A stretch of 42,324 nt of DNA from Natroniella acetigena. Lineage in GTDB: Bacteria; Bacillota; Halanaerobiia; Halobacteroidales; Halobacteroidaceae. Numbering within the stretch: position 1 is the stretch's first letter; every line of letters starts with the position of its first letter. Of the stretch, positions 1 to 7,704 are shown one piece after another. The DNA lies in the NCBI RefSeq assembly GCF_023227745.1, contig NZ_JALKBX010000020.1, forward strand, positions 1-42,324. The letters are read 5' to 3'. The notes under the pieces were generated by a model, which saw only the letters and a program-made list of their open reading frames with translations, searched no databases and was not told the origin of the DNA. Both the position numbers and the translations under genes were made by a program.

Positions 1-105
1 CGTCCCTACAGGTCTTTGTCAAGACCTTTCGTGAAAACCATAGAAACCATATCAACTGTAAACTGTACATTGATATATAGTGGCAAAGTGCCACTATATA
101 TCAAT
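1..105. repeat. Dispersed palindromic repeat, copy 1
   Basis: This copy matches 9022-9126 almost base for base in the same orientation. It holds a small hairpin (AGGTCTT 10-16 with AAGACCT 21-27), a shared CGTGAAAACCATAG segment, and a long hairpin (71-85 with 89-103, loop of 3). The two copies differ at 78/96 by a compensatory T-A to A-T swap. It reaches the left edge of the window, so it may be longer. Function unknown. Confidence 0.85.
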
Positions 106-119
106 ATTATGTAAATTAA

Positions 120-148
120 TTGAAGTTTGGCTAATGGTTAATTATAAT
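120..148 (+). promoter_or_regulatory. Predicted sigma-A promoter for cmk
   Basis: TTGAAG (120-125), a 17-base spacer and TATAAT (143-148) give a near-consensus promoter about 60 bases before the cytidylate kinase gene. It follows directly after the repeat hairpin. Prediction from sequence only. Confidence 0.6.
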
Positions 149-209
149 AGTTAAAGAAAGCAGGAAAATAAGGTTGTTGACTTGAAGTAAATAGAGGGTA
201 CAAATTTAA

Positions 210-905
210 ATGGAGGAAAGGGTTGATATTATAATGGAATTAGAGAAGCAATTAGTAATAGCAATTGACGGGCCAGCAGGAGCAGGTAAGAGTACGGTTG
301 CCAAATTGGTAGCTAAACGTTTAGGATATATTTACATAGATACGGGAGCTATGTATCGGGCATTGACGCTTAAGGCATTAGAGGAAGGTATTGATTTAGA
401 ATCTGAAGCTGATTTAGCTGAGTTAGCTCAGAATACCGAAATTAAATTTATTAAAGCAGGAGCAGAAGATAGAGTAGTAATTGATGGACTAGATAAGACT
501 GAAGAGATCAGGGCCAACAAGGTAAGCAATAATGTTTCAATAGTTGCTAAGGTGGCAGCAGTAAGAAAAGAGTTGGTGAGAATTCAGCGGGGATTAGCTC
601 AAGCTGGTGGAGTTGTAATGGATGGGCGTGATATTGGAACGGTTGTCTTGCCTGAAGCTGCTCTTAAGATTTTCTTGAATGCTACTGTAGAGGAGAGAAC
701 GAAACGTCGTTATCAGGACTTGCAGCAAAAGGGAGAAAATGTTGATTTTGAACAGTTAAAAGAAGAGATTATTAGACGGGATGAGCTTGATCGTAATCGA
801 GATGTTGCTCCATTAAAGAAAGCAGATGATGCTATCGAAATCGATACAACTGCTCTTGAAATTGAAGAAGTCGTGAATAGAATACTAGAATTTTGTAAAT
901 CATAA
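210..905 (+). CDS. cmk: Cytidylate kinase
   Basis: This enzyme phosphorylates CMP/dCMP with ATP in the cytoplasm, as part of pyrimidine nucleotide supply. The P-loop GPAGAGKST lies near residues 20-28, followed by the family's YIDTGAMYRALT segment and the GRDIGTVVLPEA segment in the middle. The C-terminal half has the RRDELDRNRDVAPL stretch that contacts CMP. Length (231 aa) is normal for the family. The start is uncertain. ATG 210 has AGAGGG 11 bases before it, whereas ATG 234 would give an N-terminus closer to other family members (MELEKQLVIAIDG). The gene lies 28 bases before the sensor kinase with no terminator between, so the two are probably co-transcribed. In many Firmicutes cmk is followed by plsC, ispH or rpsA; that context is missing here. 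Confidence 0.95.
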   Translation: MEERVDIIMELEKQLVIAIDGPAGAGKSTVAKLVAKRLGYIYIDTGAMYRALTLKALEEGIDLESEADLAELAQNTEIKFIKAGAEDRVVIDGLDKTEEIRANKVSNNVSIVAKVAAVRKELVRIQRGLAQAGGVVMDGRDIGTVVLPEAALKIFLNATVEERTKRRYQDLQQKGENVDFEQLKEEIIRRDELDRNRDVAPLKKADDAIEIDTTALEIEEVVNRILEFCKS

Positions 906-933
906 ATTATTATTTTAATAGAGGAAGATGAAA

Positions 934-2673
934 ATGAATGAAACAATTTTTGAACTTTTATTTATCTTGATTAAAGGTATGTCAGTAGTAGCAGTTTTTG
1001 CTTATTTGTTAGGAATGCAAACAGATCTTTTTAAGCGATTAATTTCTCGACGAGCAAAAATTAAAACTAAGTTGATTTTAGGAATCTTTTTTGGGTTGTT
1101 GTCATTAATAGGAACATATTTAGGTGTTCATATTTTAGATGCTTATGCTAATATTAGAGCTATTGGTGCTATTGTTGGAGGGGTGATAGGCGGGCCAACT
1201 GTTGGAATTGTAGCTGGCTTTATAGGCGGGTTGCATCGTTATTTATTAGGAGGTTTTACTGCTTTTGCTTGTGGATTAGCTACTTTTCTTTATGGAATTA
1301 TTGGAGGGGTTATTTATTACTATCGTCCACTAAATAAAATTACTTTAAAGGAAAGTTTTATATTAGGAATTTTAGTAATAATTTTTGAAATGATTTTAGT
1401 TTTATTATTTAGCCGTCCTTATTCTTTAGCTTATGAATTGGTAACAATCATCACTATTCCAATGGCTTTGAGTAATGCTTTAGGAATTGTTTTGTTTGTT
1501 AGTATTTTGCATAATAGTATAAAAAAAGAAGAACAGTTAAAAGCAATTCAATCCTATAAAGCATTAAAAATAGCTAATAAGACGTTAACTTATTTACAGC
1601 ATGGATTAGATTATGATTCAGCTCAAGAAACTGCTAAGATTATTTTAGCAGAAACAGAAGTAGCTGCAGTTTCCATTACAGATCAAGAGATGGTGTTGGC
1701 CCATTGTGGATTAAGTGAAGATCATCATCAAAGTGGTCAAAAAATTTTAACTACAGCTACTAAGGAAGCACTAATTAATAAAAAGTTGGTAATAGTAACT
1801 GAGCAAGATGAGATTGGTTGTCCAGTAGAAAGTTGTAGTTTACAATCAGCAGTGATTGCTCCTTTAAATAGAGGCGAAGAAGTGATTGGAGCCTTAAAGC
1901 TATATAAGGCAGCTCCAGAAAAAATCAGTAATTTAGATATTGAATTGGCTAGAGGGATTGCTGAGTTATTATCAAATCAGTTACACATCTCCTCTTTAGA
2001 AAAAGAAGCTCAATTGACTACTGAAGCTGAACTTAAAGCCTTACAAGCTCAAATTCACCCTCATTTTTTATTTAATACTTTGAATACAATTATTTCTTTT
2101 TGCCGGACAGATCCTGAGCAAGCAAAGGAGTTATTATTAAAGCTATCTAATTTTTTTCGGAAGACATTAAAGCAAAGTAGTAAATTAGTTACATTAAAAC
2201 AAGAATTAGAAGATACATTGGATTATATTACGATTGAAAAGGCGAGATTTGGTTCTAGATTAAAGATATTAACCAATATTTCCGATGAACTTTTCTGCTA
2301 TAAATTACCAAGTTTTACGTTGCAGCCAATTGTGGAAAACGCCTTAAAGCATGGTATTTCATCACAGGCTGGAATTGGTAAGATTAAGATTGAAGCACTA
2401 AAGGATAAAGAAGAATTGATAATTAAGGTTAGTGATAATGGAGTAGGAATTTCTGAAGCAAAGCTAGAGCAACTTCTGCAGATGAATCAACAGAATATTG
2501 ATTCTGGAATTGGTTTAAATAATGTAAATCAGAGGTTGAAAAAGATCTATGGTTCAGAATATGGACTTGCTATTGAGAGTGAAGTAGATGAAGGAACTAC
2601 TGTGAGTATTAAACTGCCGCTTTGTAAAGGAAAGGGGCTATTGAACGATGAAATTAAGAACAGTAATTGTTGA
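934..2673 (+). CDS. LytS/BtsS-type sensor histidine kinase
   Basis: This is a membrane sensor kinase with the LytS layout. An N-terminal block of about six hydrophobic segments (5TMR_LYT type, about residues 5-195) is followed by a GAF-like region (about 215-355) and a His_kinase/HATPase_c module. The phospho-acceptor motif is in QIHPHFLFNTLNT (about residue 375). The ATP-binding motifs are VENALKHG, DNGVGIS and SGIGLNNV. I chose ATG 934 because GAGGA (921-925) is 8 bases before it; ATG 928 is too close to that site. The gene overlaps the response regulator gene by 26 bases, so translation is probably coupled. In E. coli the same architecture senses pyruvate (BtsS) and controls the CstA-family transporter BtsT. 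A CstA gene directly downstream makes the same role likely here, by inference. Confidence 0.88.
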   Translation: MNETIFELLFILIKGMSVVAVFAYLLGMQTDLFKRLISRRAKIKTKLILGIFFGLLSLIGTYLGVHILDAYANIRAIGAIVGGVIGGPTVGIVAGFIGGLHRYLLGGFTAFACGLATFLYGIIGGVIYYYRPLNKITLKESFILGILVIIFEMILVLLFSRPYSLAYELVTIITIPMALSNALGIVLFVSILHNSIKKEEQLKAIQSYKALKIANKTLTYLQHGLDYDSAQETAKIILAETEVAAVSITDQEMVLAHCGLSEDHHQSGQKILTTATKEALINKKLVIVTEQDEIGCPVESCSLQSAVIAPLNRGEEVIGALKLYKAAPEKISNLDIELARGIAELLSNQLHISSLEKEAQLTTEAELKALQAQIHPHFLFNTLNTIISFCRTDPEQAKELLLKLSNFFRKTLKQSSKLVTLKQELEDTLDYITIEKARFGSRLKILTNISDELFCYKLPSFTLQPIVENALKHGISSQAGIGKIKIEALKDKEELIIKVSDNGVGISEAKLEQLLQMNQQNIDSGIGLNNVNQRLKKIYGSEYGLAIESEVDEGTTVSIKLPLCKGKGLLNDEIKNSNC

Positions 2674-3436
2674 AGATGAATTTCCAGCACGAAATGAATT
2701 AGCTTATCTATTAGAGGGGATTAAAGAGGTTGAGTTAATAGGAGAGGCAATAGATGGAGAGGAAGCACTGAAGTTAATTAAAGGTAAAAAGCCTGATTTA
2801 GTCTTATTAGATATTCAATTACCGAGTAAAAGTGGTTTAGAAGTGGCTCAAGAGATTCAAAACTGGTCAATTAAGCCAATCATTATTTTTATAACCGCTT
2901 ATGATCAGTATGCAATTGATGCTTTTAAAGTTAATGCAATTGATTATTTATTGAAGCCTTATGATCAAGAACGGTTATTAGAAACTATTAAACGGGCTAA
3001 AAATAATTATTTGACTTCTGATTATGAAGAAGTAGAAAATAAATTGGAAACATTTCTTACTAAATTAGAAATGGATGACCAATTTGACTTAGAACCTAAA
3101 ATCAAGAAGTTACCAGTAGAAACTGGTCGAGAGAGAATTAAGTTAATTCCTTATCAGGAATTGATAGTTTTATATACTAAAGGTGGAGATGTTTATGCTA
3201 AGACTTATGATCGAGAGTATAAGGTTAGATTGAATTTGAGTCAACTGGAGGAAAAATTAAAAGATGATAACTTTTTGCGAATTCATCGTAGTTATCTAAT
3301 TAACTTAGAAGAGATTAAAGAGATTATTCCTTGGTTTAAAGGAAAATATCAAGTGGTAATGTCTGATCAAGGAGCAATGAAGGTTCCAGTCAGTCGTTCT
3401 AAGGTTAAGATTTTAAAGAAAATATTTGATCTCTAG
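2648..3436 (+). CDS. LytTR-family response regulator
   Basis: An N-terminal receiver domain (about residues 1-120) has the acidic pair VEDE near residues 8-11, the phospho-acceptor Asp in LVLLDIQLP and the KP dipeptide in DYLLKPYD. A linker leads to a LytTR DNA-binding domain (about 155-260) with the typical FLRIHRSYLINL segment. Length (262 aa) is normal. It is the partner of the overlapping sensor kinase gene and is followed by a clear terminator at 3455-3479. The likely target is the CstA transporter gene 230 bases downstream, where two direct repeats sit next to a weak -35 element. It resembles BtsR/LytR; the specific ligand cannot be read from the sequence. Confidence 0.9.
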   Translation: MKLRTVIVEDEFPARNELAYLLEGIKEVELIGEAIDGEEALKLIKGKKPDLVLLDIQLPSKSGLEVAQEIQNWSIKPIIIFITAYDQYAIDAFKVNAIDYLLKPYDQERLLETIKRAKNNYLTSDYEEVENKLETFLTKLEMDDQFDLEPKIKKLPVETGRERIKLIPYQELIVLYTKGGDVYAKTYDREYKVRLNLSQLEEKLKDDNFLRIHRSYLINLEEIKEIIPWFKGKYQVVMSDQGAMKVPVSRSKVKILKKIFDL

Positions 3437-3454
3437 TAATTAAGAGTTTTTAAT

Positions 3455-3479
3455 AAAAATGGCCTAACGGCCATTTTTT
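3455..3479 (+). terminator. Rho-independent terminator after the two-component operon
   Basis: AAAAATGGCC pairs with GGCCATTTTT across a TAAC loop and ends in a run of T. It lies 18 bases after the stop codon of the response regulator gene. Confidence 0.85.
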
Positions 3480-3502
3480 CTTTTGAATAAGTTTTAAATG
3501 AA

Positions 3503-3587
3503 GTTCAGACTTAAATAATGTAATTGGAGTTTTATTTTCTACAGTCTAGACTTAATATCTTACTTTTATGAGTCTCTAATATATAAT
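3503..3587 (+). promoter_or_regulatory. Candidate LytTR boxes and promoter of the CstA gene
   Basis: Two direct repeats, GTTCAGACTTAA (3503-3514) and GTCTAGACTTAA (3544-3555), are spaced 41 bases apart, close to four helical turns. The second ends just before a poor -35 (CTTACT, 3559-3564) followed by a 17-base spacer and TATAAT (3582-3587). Paired direct repeats beside a weak -35 are what one expects for a LytTR-activated promoter. The binding itself is inference. Confidence 0.45.
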
Positions 3588-3666
3588 TAAATTACAAAAT
3601 AACAATGAGATTATAAGATTATAAAAGATGTTAATGATATTACAAATATTTTAAGGAGGCTGTAAA

Positions 3667-5088
3667 ATGATATCTTTCTTTGGTTCTTTAATGGCATTAA
3701 TTATCGGTTATATTATTTATGGTACGATTGTAGATCGAATATTTGGAGTAGATGAGGAGCAAGAAACTCCAGCTATTAGATTAGAAGATGGTGTAGATTA
3801 TATTAAATTACCCTGGGGTCGGATTTTTTTGATTCAATTTTTAAATATTGCTGGATTAGGGCCAATCTTTGGTGCAATAGCAGGAGCTTTATGGGGGCCA
3901 GTAGCATTTTTGTGGATTGTGCTAGGTTCTATCTTTGCAGGAGGAGTTCATGATTATTTAGCAGGAATGTTATCTGTTCGTAATGATGGAGCCAGCATTT
4001 CTGAGATTGTCGGAGAATATTTAGGTGAAGGTGCTCGAAAATTCATGAGAGTATTCTCGATTGTCTTATTAGTATTGGTAGGAACAGTATTTATGACTGG
4101 TCCAGCTGCTTTATTGGTTGAAATGACTGGTTTAAGTCTTAATGTTTTAGTGATTATTATTTTAGCATATTACTTCTTAGCTACTATCTTACCAGTTGAT
4201 AAGATTATTGCTAAATTTTATCCAGTATTGGGTGCTTCATTATTAATTATGGCTGCTGGAGTTGGTGGGGGACTAGTTTTTGGGGATTATCAGATTCCAG
4301 AAATAACTTTAACTAATTTACATCCAGAGTCAGCATCATTGTGGCCATTATTATTTGTAACAATAGCTTGTGGGGCAATTAGTGGATTTCATGCTACCCA
4401 ATCACCATTGATGGCTCGTTGTTTAGGGAATGAGAAGCAAGGACGAAAGGTGTTCTATGGTTCCATGATTGCTGAAGGTGTAGTTGCTTTAATCTGGGCT
4501 GCAGCAGCAATGACCTTTTTTGGTGGTACTGGAGAGTTAAGTTCTGCTTTAGCAAATTTAGGAGGTCCAGCTGGAGTTGTAAAGGAGATCAGTGATAGTA
4601 TGCTAGGAGTAACTGGTGGTATTTTGGCTATGTTAGGTGTTGTAGCGTTACCAATTAGTTCTGGTGATACTGCTTTTCGTAGTGCACGATTAATATTAGC
4701 AGATTCTTTAGAGTTAGAACAATCAGATGCTAAAAATAGATATAAGTTAGCTATTCCGCTATTTACAGTAGGTGCTGTCTTATCACAAATGGATTTTGCT
4801 ATTATTTGGAGATATTTTGCGTGGTCAAATCAAACATTAGCAATGGTTGCATTATGGGCTGGAGCAGCATATTTGATTCAGCATGATCGTTTTCACTGGA
4901 TAGCTACTATTCCAGCAACATTTATGACAGCTGTCTCTGTCTCATATATTTTAGTAGCTCCAGAAGGATTCAGTTTGTCTAGTTCTATTGGAACAATCGG
5001 TGGAGTTTTAGCAGCAATTATAGCGTTATTTGTATTCTTTACAAAACAAAATTCTAGTAATAGATTAGAAGCTGAAGTTAAAATTTAA
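3667..5088 (+). CDS. cstA: CstA-family transporter (pyruvate or peptide uptake)
   Basis: This is an integral membrane carrier of the CstA/BtsT family with about a dozen or more hydrophobic segments over 473 residues. Family marks are the LPWGRIFLIQFLNIAGLGPIFGAI region (about 48-72), the GGVHDYLAG motif (about 92-100) and FHATQSPLMARC (about 240-251). Known members take up pyruvate in response to carbon limitation; some were first described as peptide transporters. The length matches the shorter CstA class rather than the roughly 700-residue E. coli proteins. The start has a strong AAGGAGG site (3653-3659). It stands alone between its own promoter region and a terminator at 5112-5139. Its position after a LytS/LytTR pair suggests pyruvate-responsive control, by analogy with BtsSR/BtsT. 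Confidence 0.88.
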   Translation: MISFFGSLMALIIGYIIYGTIVDRIFGVDEEQETPAIRLEDGVDYIKLPWGRIFLIQFLNIAGLGPIFGAIAGALWGPVAFLWIVLGSIFAGGVHDYLAGMLSVRNDGASISEIVGEYLGEGARKFMRVFSIVLLVLVGTVFMTGPAALLVEMTGLSLNVLVIIILAYYFLATILPVDKIIAKFYPVLGASLLIMAAGVGGGLVFGDYQIPEITLTNLHPESASLWPLLFVTIACGAISGFHATQSPLMARCLGNEKQGRKVFYGSMIAEGVVALIWAAAAMTFFGGTGELSSALANLGGPAGVVKEISDSMLGVTGGILAMLGVVALPISSGDTAFRSARLILADSLELEQSDAKNRYKLAIPLFTVGAVLSQMDFAIIWRYFAWSNQTLAMVALWAGAAYLIQHDRFHWIATIPATFMTAVSVSYILVAPEGFSLSSSIGTIGGVLAAIIALFVFFTKQNSSNRLEAEVKI

Positions 5089-5111
5089 GAAAATAGAAAT
5101 TTTGTTTGAGA

Positions 5112-5139
5112 AAAAAGAGAACCCTAGGGTTCTCTTTTT
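5112..5139. terminator. Palindromic terminator after the CstA gene
   Basis: A perfect 14-base palindrome arm (AAAAAGAGAACCCT and its complement) centred at 5125/5126 ends in a T-run. It could end transcription from either side. Confidence 0.85.
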
Positions 5140-5217
5140 AGTTATTTTTAGAAAGAAGAGACATAAATTTAATATTAAAGAGATAAATTAGCAAAGGTTT
5201 TATTAGGGGGGGAGCTA

Positions 5218-5964
5218 ATGGTAAAAAGAAAGTTTATCTTATTAATAGTAGGTTTATTGTCTATTATATTATTAACAGGATGTATGAAGTTAAGGAGTAA
5301 TGTTCTGCTTAATAAGGATGGCAGTGGGCAAATCGAATATATTTTGGGAGTGGAATCAAGCTTTTATGCACTTGGTGGTCAGGAAGTGAGTAACCTTTTT
5401 ATTGAACTAGAAGATCTAGCTTTAGAGAAGGGGTATGGGGTGGACACCTTCGATGATGGAGAGTATATGGGGTTAATTGTTAGTAGAGAGGTAGCCGATT
5501 TAGCAAGTTATGAAAGAGAGTTAGGACTATTTGGTGAGATTGAAGAGAAATCTGAAGCAGGATTGATAGAGATAGATGATGTCTTATCACTAGTGGGTAT
5601 TGAAGAAGAAAGTTCATTTCTAACAACTACTTATAAATATGATAAGCTACTTGATTTAGAAGAATTAGCATGGGAAGAAGATACACCGGTTAATCATTTT
5701 TTTAGTGCTGCTATGTTACAAGAGATGGATTTAGGTTTAGAATTGAATTTACCAGTGAAAGTGTCAAAGAGCAATGCAACGGAAATAAAAGAGGATGGAA
5801 AGAGATTAATTTGGGAATTAGTCTTAGGGGAAGAGAATCAGATTTATTTTGAGTTAAGAATCTTAAAGTTACATAGGTTAGTAATTGTTTTATTAGTGGT
5901 TGTTGGTGTTGGATTGATAGCAACTGTATTTAGGAAGAATCTAATTTCTTTAATCAGGGGTTAA
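5218..5964 (+). CDS. Predicted lipoprotein, function unknown
   Basis: The N-terminus has a basic start (KRK), a hydrophobic stretch and the lipobox LTGC at residues 19-22, so export and lipid attachment at Cys22 are likely. The mature part is acidic. A second hydrophobic segment near residues 215-237 is followed by a basic tail, so the protein may be held at both ends. The opening after the lipobox (MKLRSNVLLNKDGSGQIEYIL) recalls DUF3153-like lipoproteins of Firmicutes, but I am not certain of that family. ATG 5218 follows a GGGGGGAG site. The next gene, a membrane protein, begins close behind and the two may form one operon. Confidence 0.75.
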   Translation: MVKRKFILLIVGLLSIILLTGCMKLRSNVLLNKDGSGQIEYILGVESSFYALGGQEVSNLFIELEDLALEKGYGVDTFDDGEYMGLIVSREVADLASYERELGLFGEIEEKSEAGLIEIDDVLSLVGIEEESSFLTTTYKYDKLLDLEELAWEEDTPVNHFFSAAMLQEMDLGLELNLPVKVSKSNATEIKEDGKRLIWELVLGEENQIYFELRILKLHRLVIVLLVVVGVGLIATVFRKNLISLIRG

Positions 5965-6029
5965 TTAATAGAGAAGGGGTTGATTATTTAGTTAAGTTAG
6001 GGAAGAGGTTATATTTAATAGGAGGGATT

Positions 6030-6734
6030 ATAGTTAGAGAAAAAGAACATAAAGAGATTCCATTTCTGATCACTATTTCTTATTTGCTTTCATTTTTGGC
6101 GATCAGGGTGATGGTATTGATAGCAGGTTCGGCGGAAAGTGAATTTGCTGAGGTAGCAAAGCAGGGAGGAGTACCTGAAGTTGATTTTTATATTGGCCGT
6201 AATATAATCCTTTTTGGCCATCATATTCATCACTTTTATTTTGGTATTTTTTTAATTGCCTTTGCTGGTTGGGTATCTCTAGTAGGTTTTTCATTTTTAA
6301 CTAGAAAACAGACAGCATTATTATATGGAACAGGTTTAGGATTATTTATGGATGAGATTGGTTTGTTATTGACTTGGGGGGATTATTACTCCAGCTTGAC
6401 TTACTTATTGAGTCTCTTTTTGATCGGTGTCTTCTTAAATATTATCTTTTTTCCTTATTTTTGGAAAGAGGTTAGAAATAATATCTTGCAGTCTAATGCT
6501 CATTCACTTACTTGGAATACATTATTAAATTATACTAATTTTGTAAAGGTGGCTGATACTTTGAGTGAAAAAACTGGTAAGACTGAACGAGCCAGTTTGA
6601 TTTTTACTGGGATTGTTTATTTATTTGTTGGAGGATTAATCTTATTATACCCTCAGTTTGTCTATTATTGGGTTGCTGCTGTTTTTTTCATCCAAGGGGT
6701 TTCATCATTAGTAGGAGCTTGGCAGAAAGATTAG
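6030..6734 (+). CDS. Multi-pass membrane protein, function unknown; start codon unclear
   Basis: The frame codes for a protein with about five hydrophobic segments and a histidine-rich stretch GHHIHHFYFG near the second one. I do not recognise the family. The first ordinary start codon is TTG 6084, but it falls inside the first hydrophobic segment and has no ribosome site. A clear GGAGGG site lies at 6021-6026, and the frame is open from there with charged residues (REKEHKE) ahead of the first membrane segment. The only candidates near that site are ATA 6030 or ATT 6027, so either a rare start codon is used or a base here is wrong. A shorter protein from 6084 would have 216 residues. Confidence 0.6.
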   Translation: MVREKEHKEIPFLITISYLLSFLAIRVMVLIAGSAESEFAEVAKQGGVPEVDFYIGRNIILFGHHIHHFYFGIFLIAFAGWVSLVGFSFLTRKQTALLYGTGLGLFMDEIGLLLTWGDYYSSLTYLLSLFLIGVFLNIIFFPYFWKEVRNNILQSNAHSLTWNTLLNYTNFVKVADTLSEKTGKTERASLIFTGIVYLFVGGLILLYPQFVYYWVAAVFFIQGVSSLVGAWQKD

Positions 6735-6793
6735 TTCAGGTTTATTAAAGAAGTTGGTATGTTCTTAATTGGATATATCAATTTCTTTTTTTG

Positions 6794-6809
6794 TTCGAGT
6801 AAACTCGAA
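6794..6809. promoter_or_regulatory. Palindromic operator candidate
   Basis: TTCGAGT-AA-ACTCGAA is a perfect inverted repeat ending 10 bases before the -35 box of a consensus promoter. Its position and symmetry suit a dimeric regulator. No regulator gene is next to it, so the factor is unknown. Confidence 0.45.
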
Positions 6810-6819
6810 GTAGTTTTTC

Positions 6820-6848
6820 TTGACAAGAGATGTAATAAAATATATAAT
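6820..6848 (+). promoter_or_regulatory. Consensus promoter of the Na+-decarboxylase genes
   Basis: TTGACA (6820-6825), 17 bases and TATAAT (6843-6848): a full consensus sigma-A promoter. The expected transcript starts near 6855 and would carry the OadG-like, biotin carrier and OadB-like genes. Confidence 0.8.
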
Positions 6849-6915
6849 ATATCTAACATAATGCTTACATGAGAGAGGAATAATATGATTTTTTTCGTGG
6901 GATAGGGGTGATGTT

Positions 6916-7203
6916 ATGGAAAGGTTTGGATTAGGCTTGCAGATTAGCTTAACTGGGGTTTTAATTGTCAGTTTGGCTTTGGCCAGTATTCCTTTGCTTG
7001 TCAAGATAATAGAGTTTGTTGTAGTCAAGCTAGGATTAAATGGAAGGGCTGCAACAAAGCAAGTTAAGAAGTTAGAAAATGATCAAACCTGTTCAAATCA
7101 TGAATTAACGGAAGGTGAGCTTGTCGCTATTTGTGCGGCAATCCATACTTATTTAAGTGATGAGGAGCAGGAATATGAGATCAGATCGATAACTGAAATA
7201 TAA
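6916..7203 (+). CDS. OadG-like gamma subunit of a Na+-pumping decarboxylase
   Basis: This 95-residue protein has a single N-terminal membrane segment (about residues 8-37) followed by a soluble, polar tail. The tail ends in a short region (LVAICAAIHTYL) typical of the sodium-pump decarboxylase gamma family. Known gamma subunits anchor the biotin carrier and carboxyltransferase to the membrane beta subunit. The length and the gamma-biotin carrier-beta gene order support the call even though sequence similarity in this family is low. It is the first gene after the consensus promoter at 6820-6848, and AGGGGTGAT lies ahead of ATG 6916. Confidence 0.75.
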   Translation: MERFGLGLQISLTGVLIVSLALASIPLLVKIIEFVVVKLGLNGRAATKQVKKLENDQTCSNHELTEGELVAICAAIHTYLSDEEQEYEIRSITEI

Positions 7204-7303
7204 TAATTAAGTTTAGGGCTAAGGTGAGGCTAAGTCAATTATTTATAATACAAGAACTTGGTTTCTGCTTAAACTCAAACTTAAACTTAGCTGGAGGTAT
7301 CAG

Positions 7304-7645
7304 ATGCGTAAATTCAAAGTTAAGGTTAATAATAAAGAATATTTGGTAGAGGTAGAAGAAGTTGATCGGAAAGAAGCTGAAACTTTTGGGGGAGAAGAAG
7401 TTAGAGGTGACGACCCGAAGAAGAGTAGTGGTCGAGCTGAAATAATAAGCCCCTTGGCTGGAGTGGTCAATCAGATCTTGCTGACTGAAGGTCAAGCAGT
7501 TGAGAGTAATCAGTTGATTATAATCTTAGAAGCGATGAAGATGGAGCATGAGATTAGGGTTGATAGTGCAGGAACTATTAGGGCTATTAATGTTGCAGAA
7601 GGTGAGACAGTAGAAGCAGGAGATACGTTAATGGTAGTTGAGTAG
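7304..7645 (+). CDS. Biotin carboxyl carrier protein (decarboxylase type)
   Basis: A 113-residue biotin carrier. The C-terminal half is a biotinyl/lipoyl domain with the biotinylation motif EAMKMEHEI; Lys79 is the expected attachment site. A short N-terminal strand segment (FKVKVNNKEYLVEVEEV, residues 4-20) is typical of carriers split from OadA-type enzymes, and a charged linker joins the two parts. In the complete enzymes the carrier moves a carboxyl group from the carboxyltransferase to the membrane beta subunit, where decarboxylation drives Na+ export. No carboxyltransferase of the OadA or methylmalonyl-CoA type is encoded in this window. The same N-terminal strand segment recurs at the C-terminus of PxpC. 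GGAGG precedes ATG 7304. Confidence 0.93.
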   Translation: MRKFKVKVNNKEYLVEVEEVDRKEAETFGGEEVRGDDPKKSSGRAEIISPLAGVVNQILLTEGQAVESNQLIIILEAMKMEHEIRVDSAGTIRAINVAEGETVEAGDTLMVVE

Positions 7646-7704
7646 AGCAATTTCAGTTATAAGAAAATATGATGAGTGGTCAATTGAAATGAGGGGTGGA
7701 TAGA

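Noticed and set aside
7235-7495. Minus-strand frame over the biotin carrier gene
   Set aside because: The + frame carries the AMKM biotin motif and a good ribosome site; the antisense frame has low-complexity Phe/Ser-rich content.
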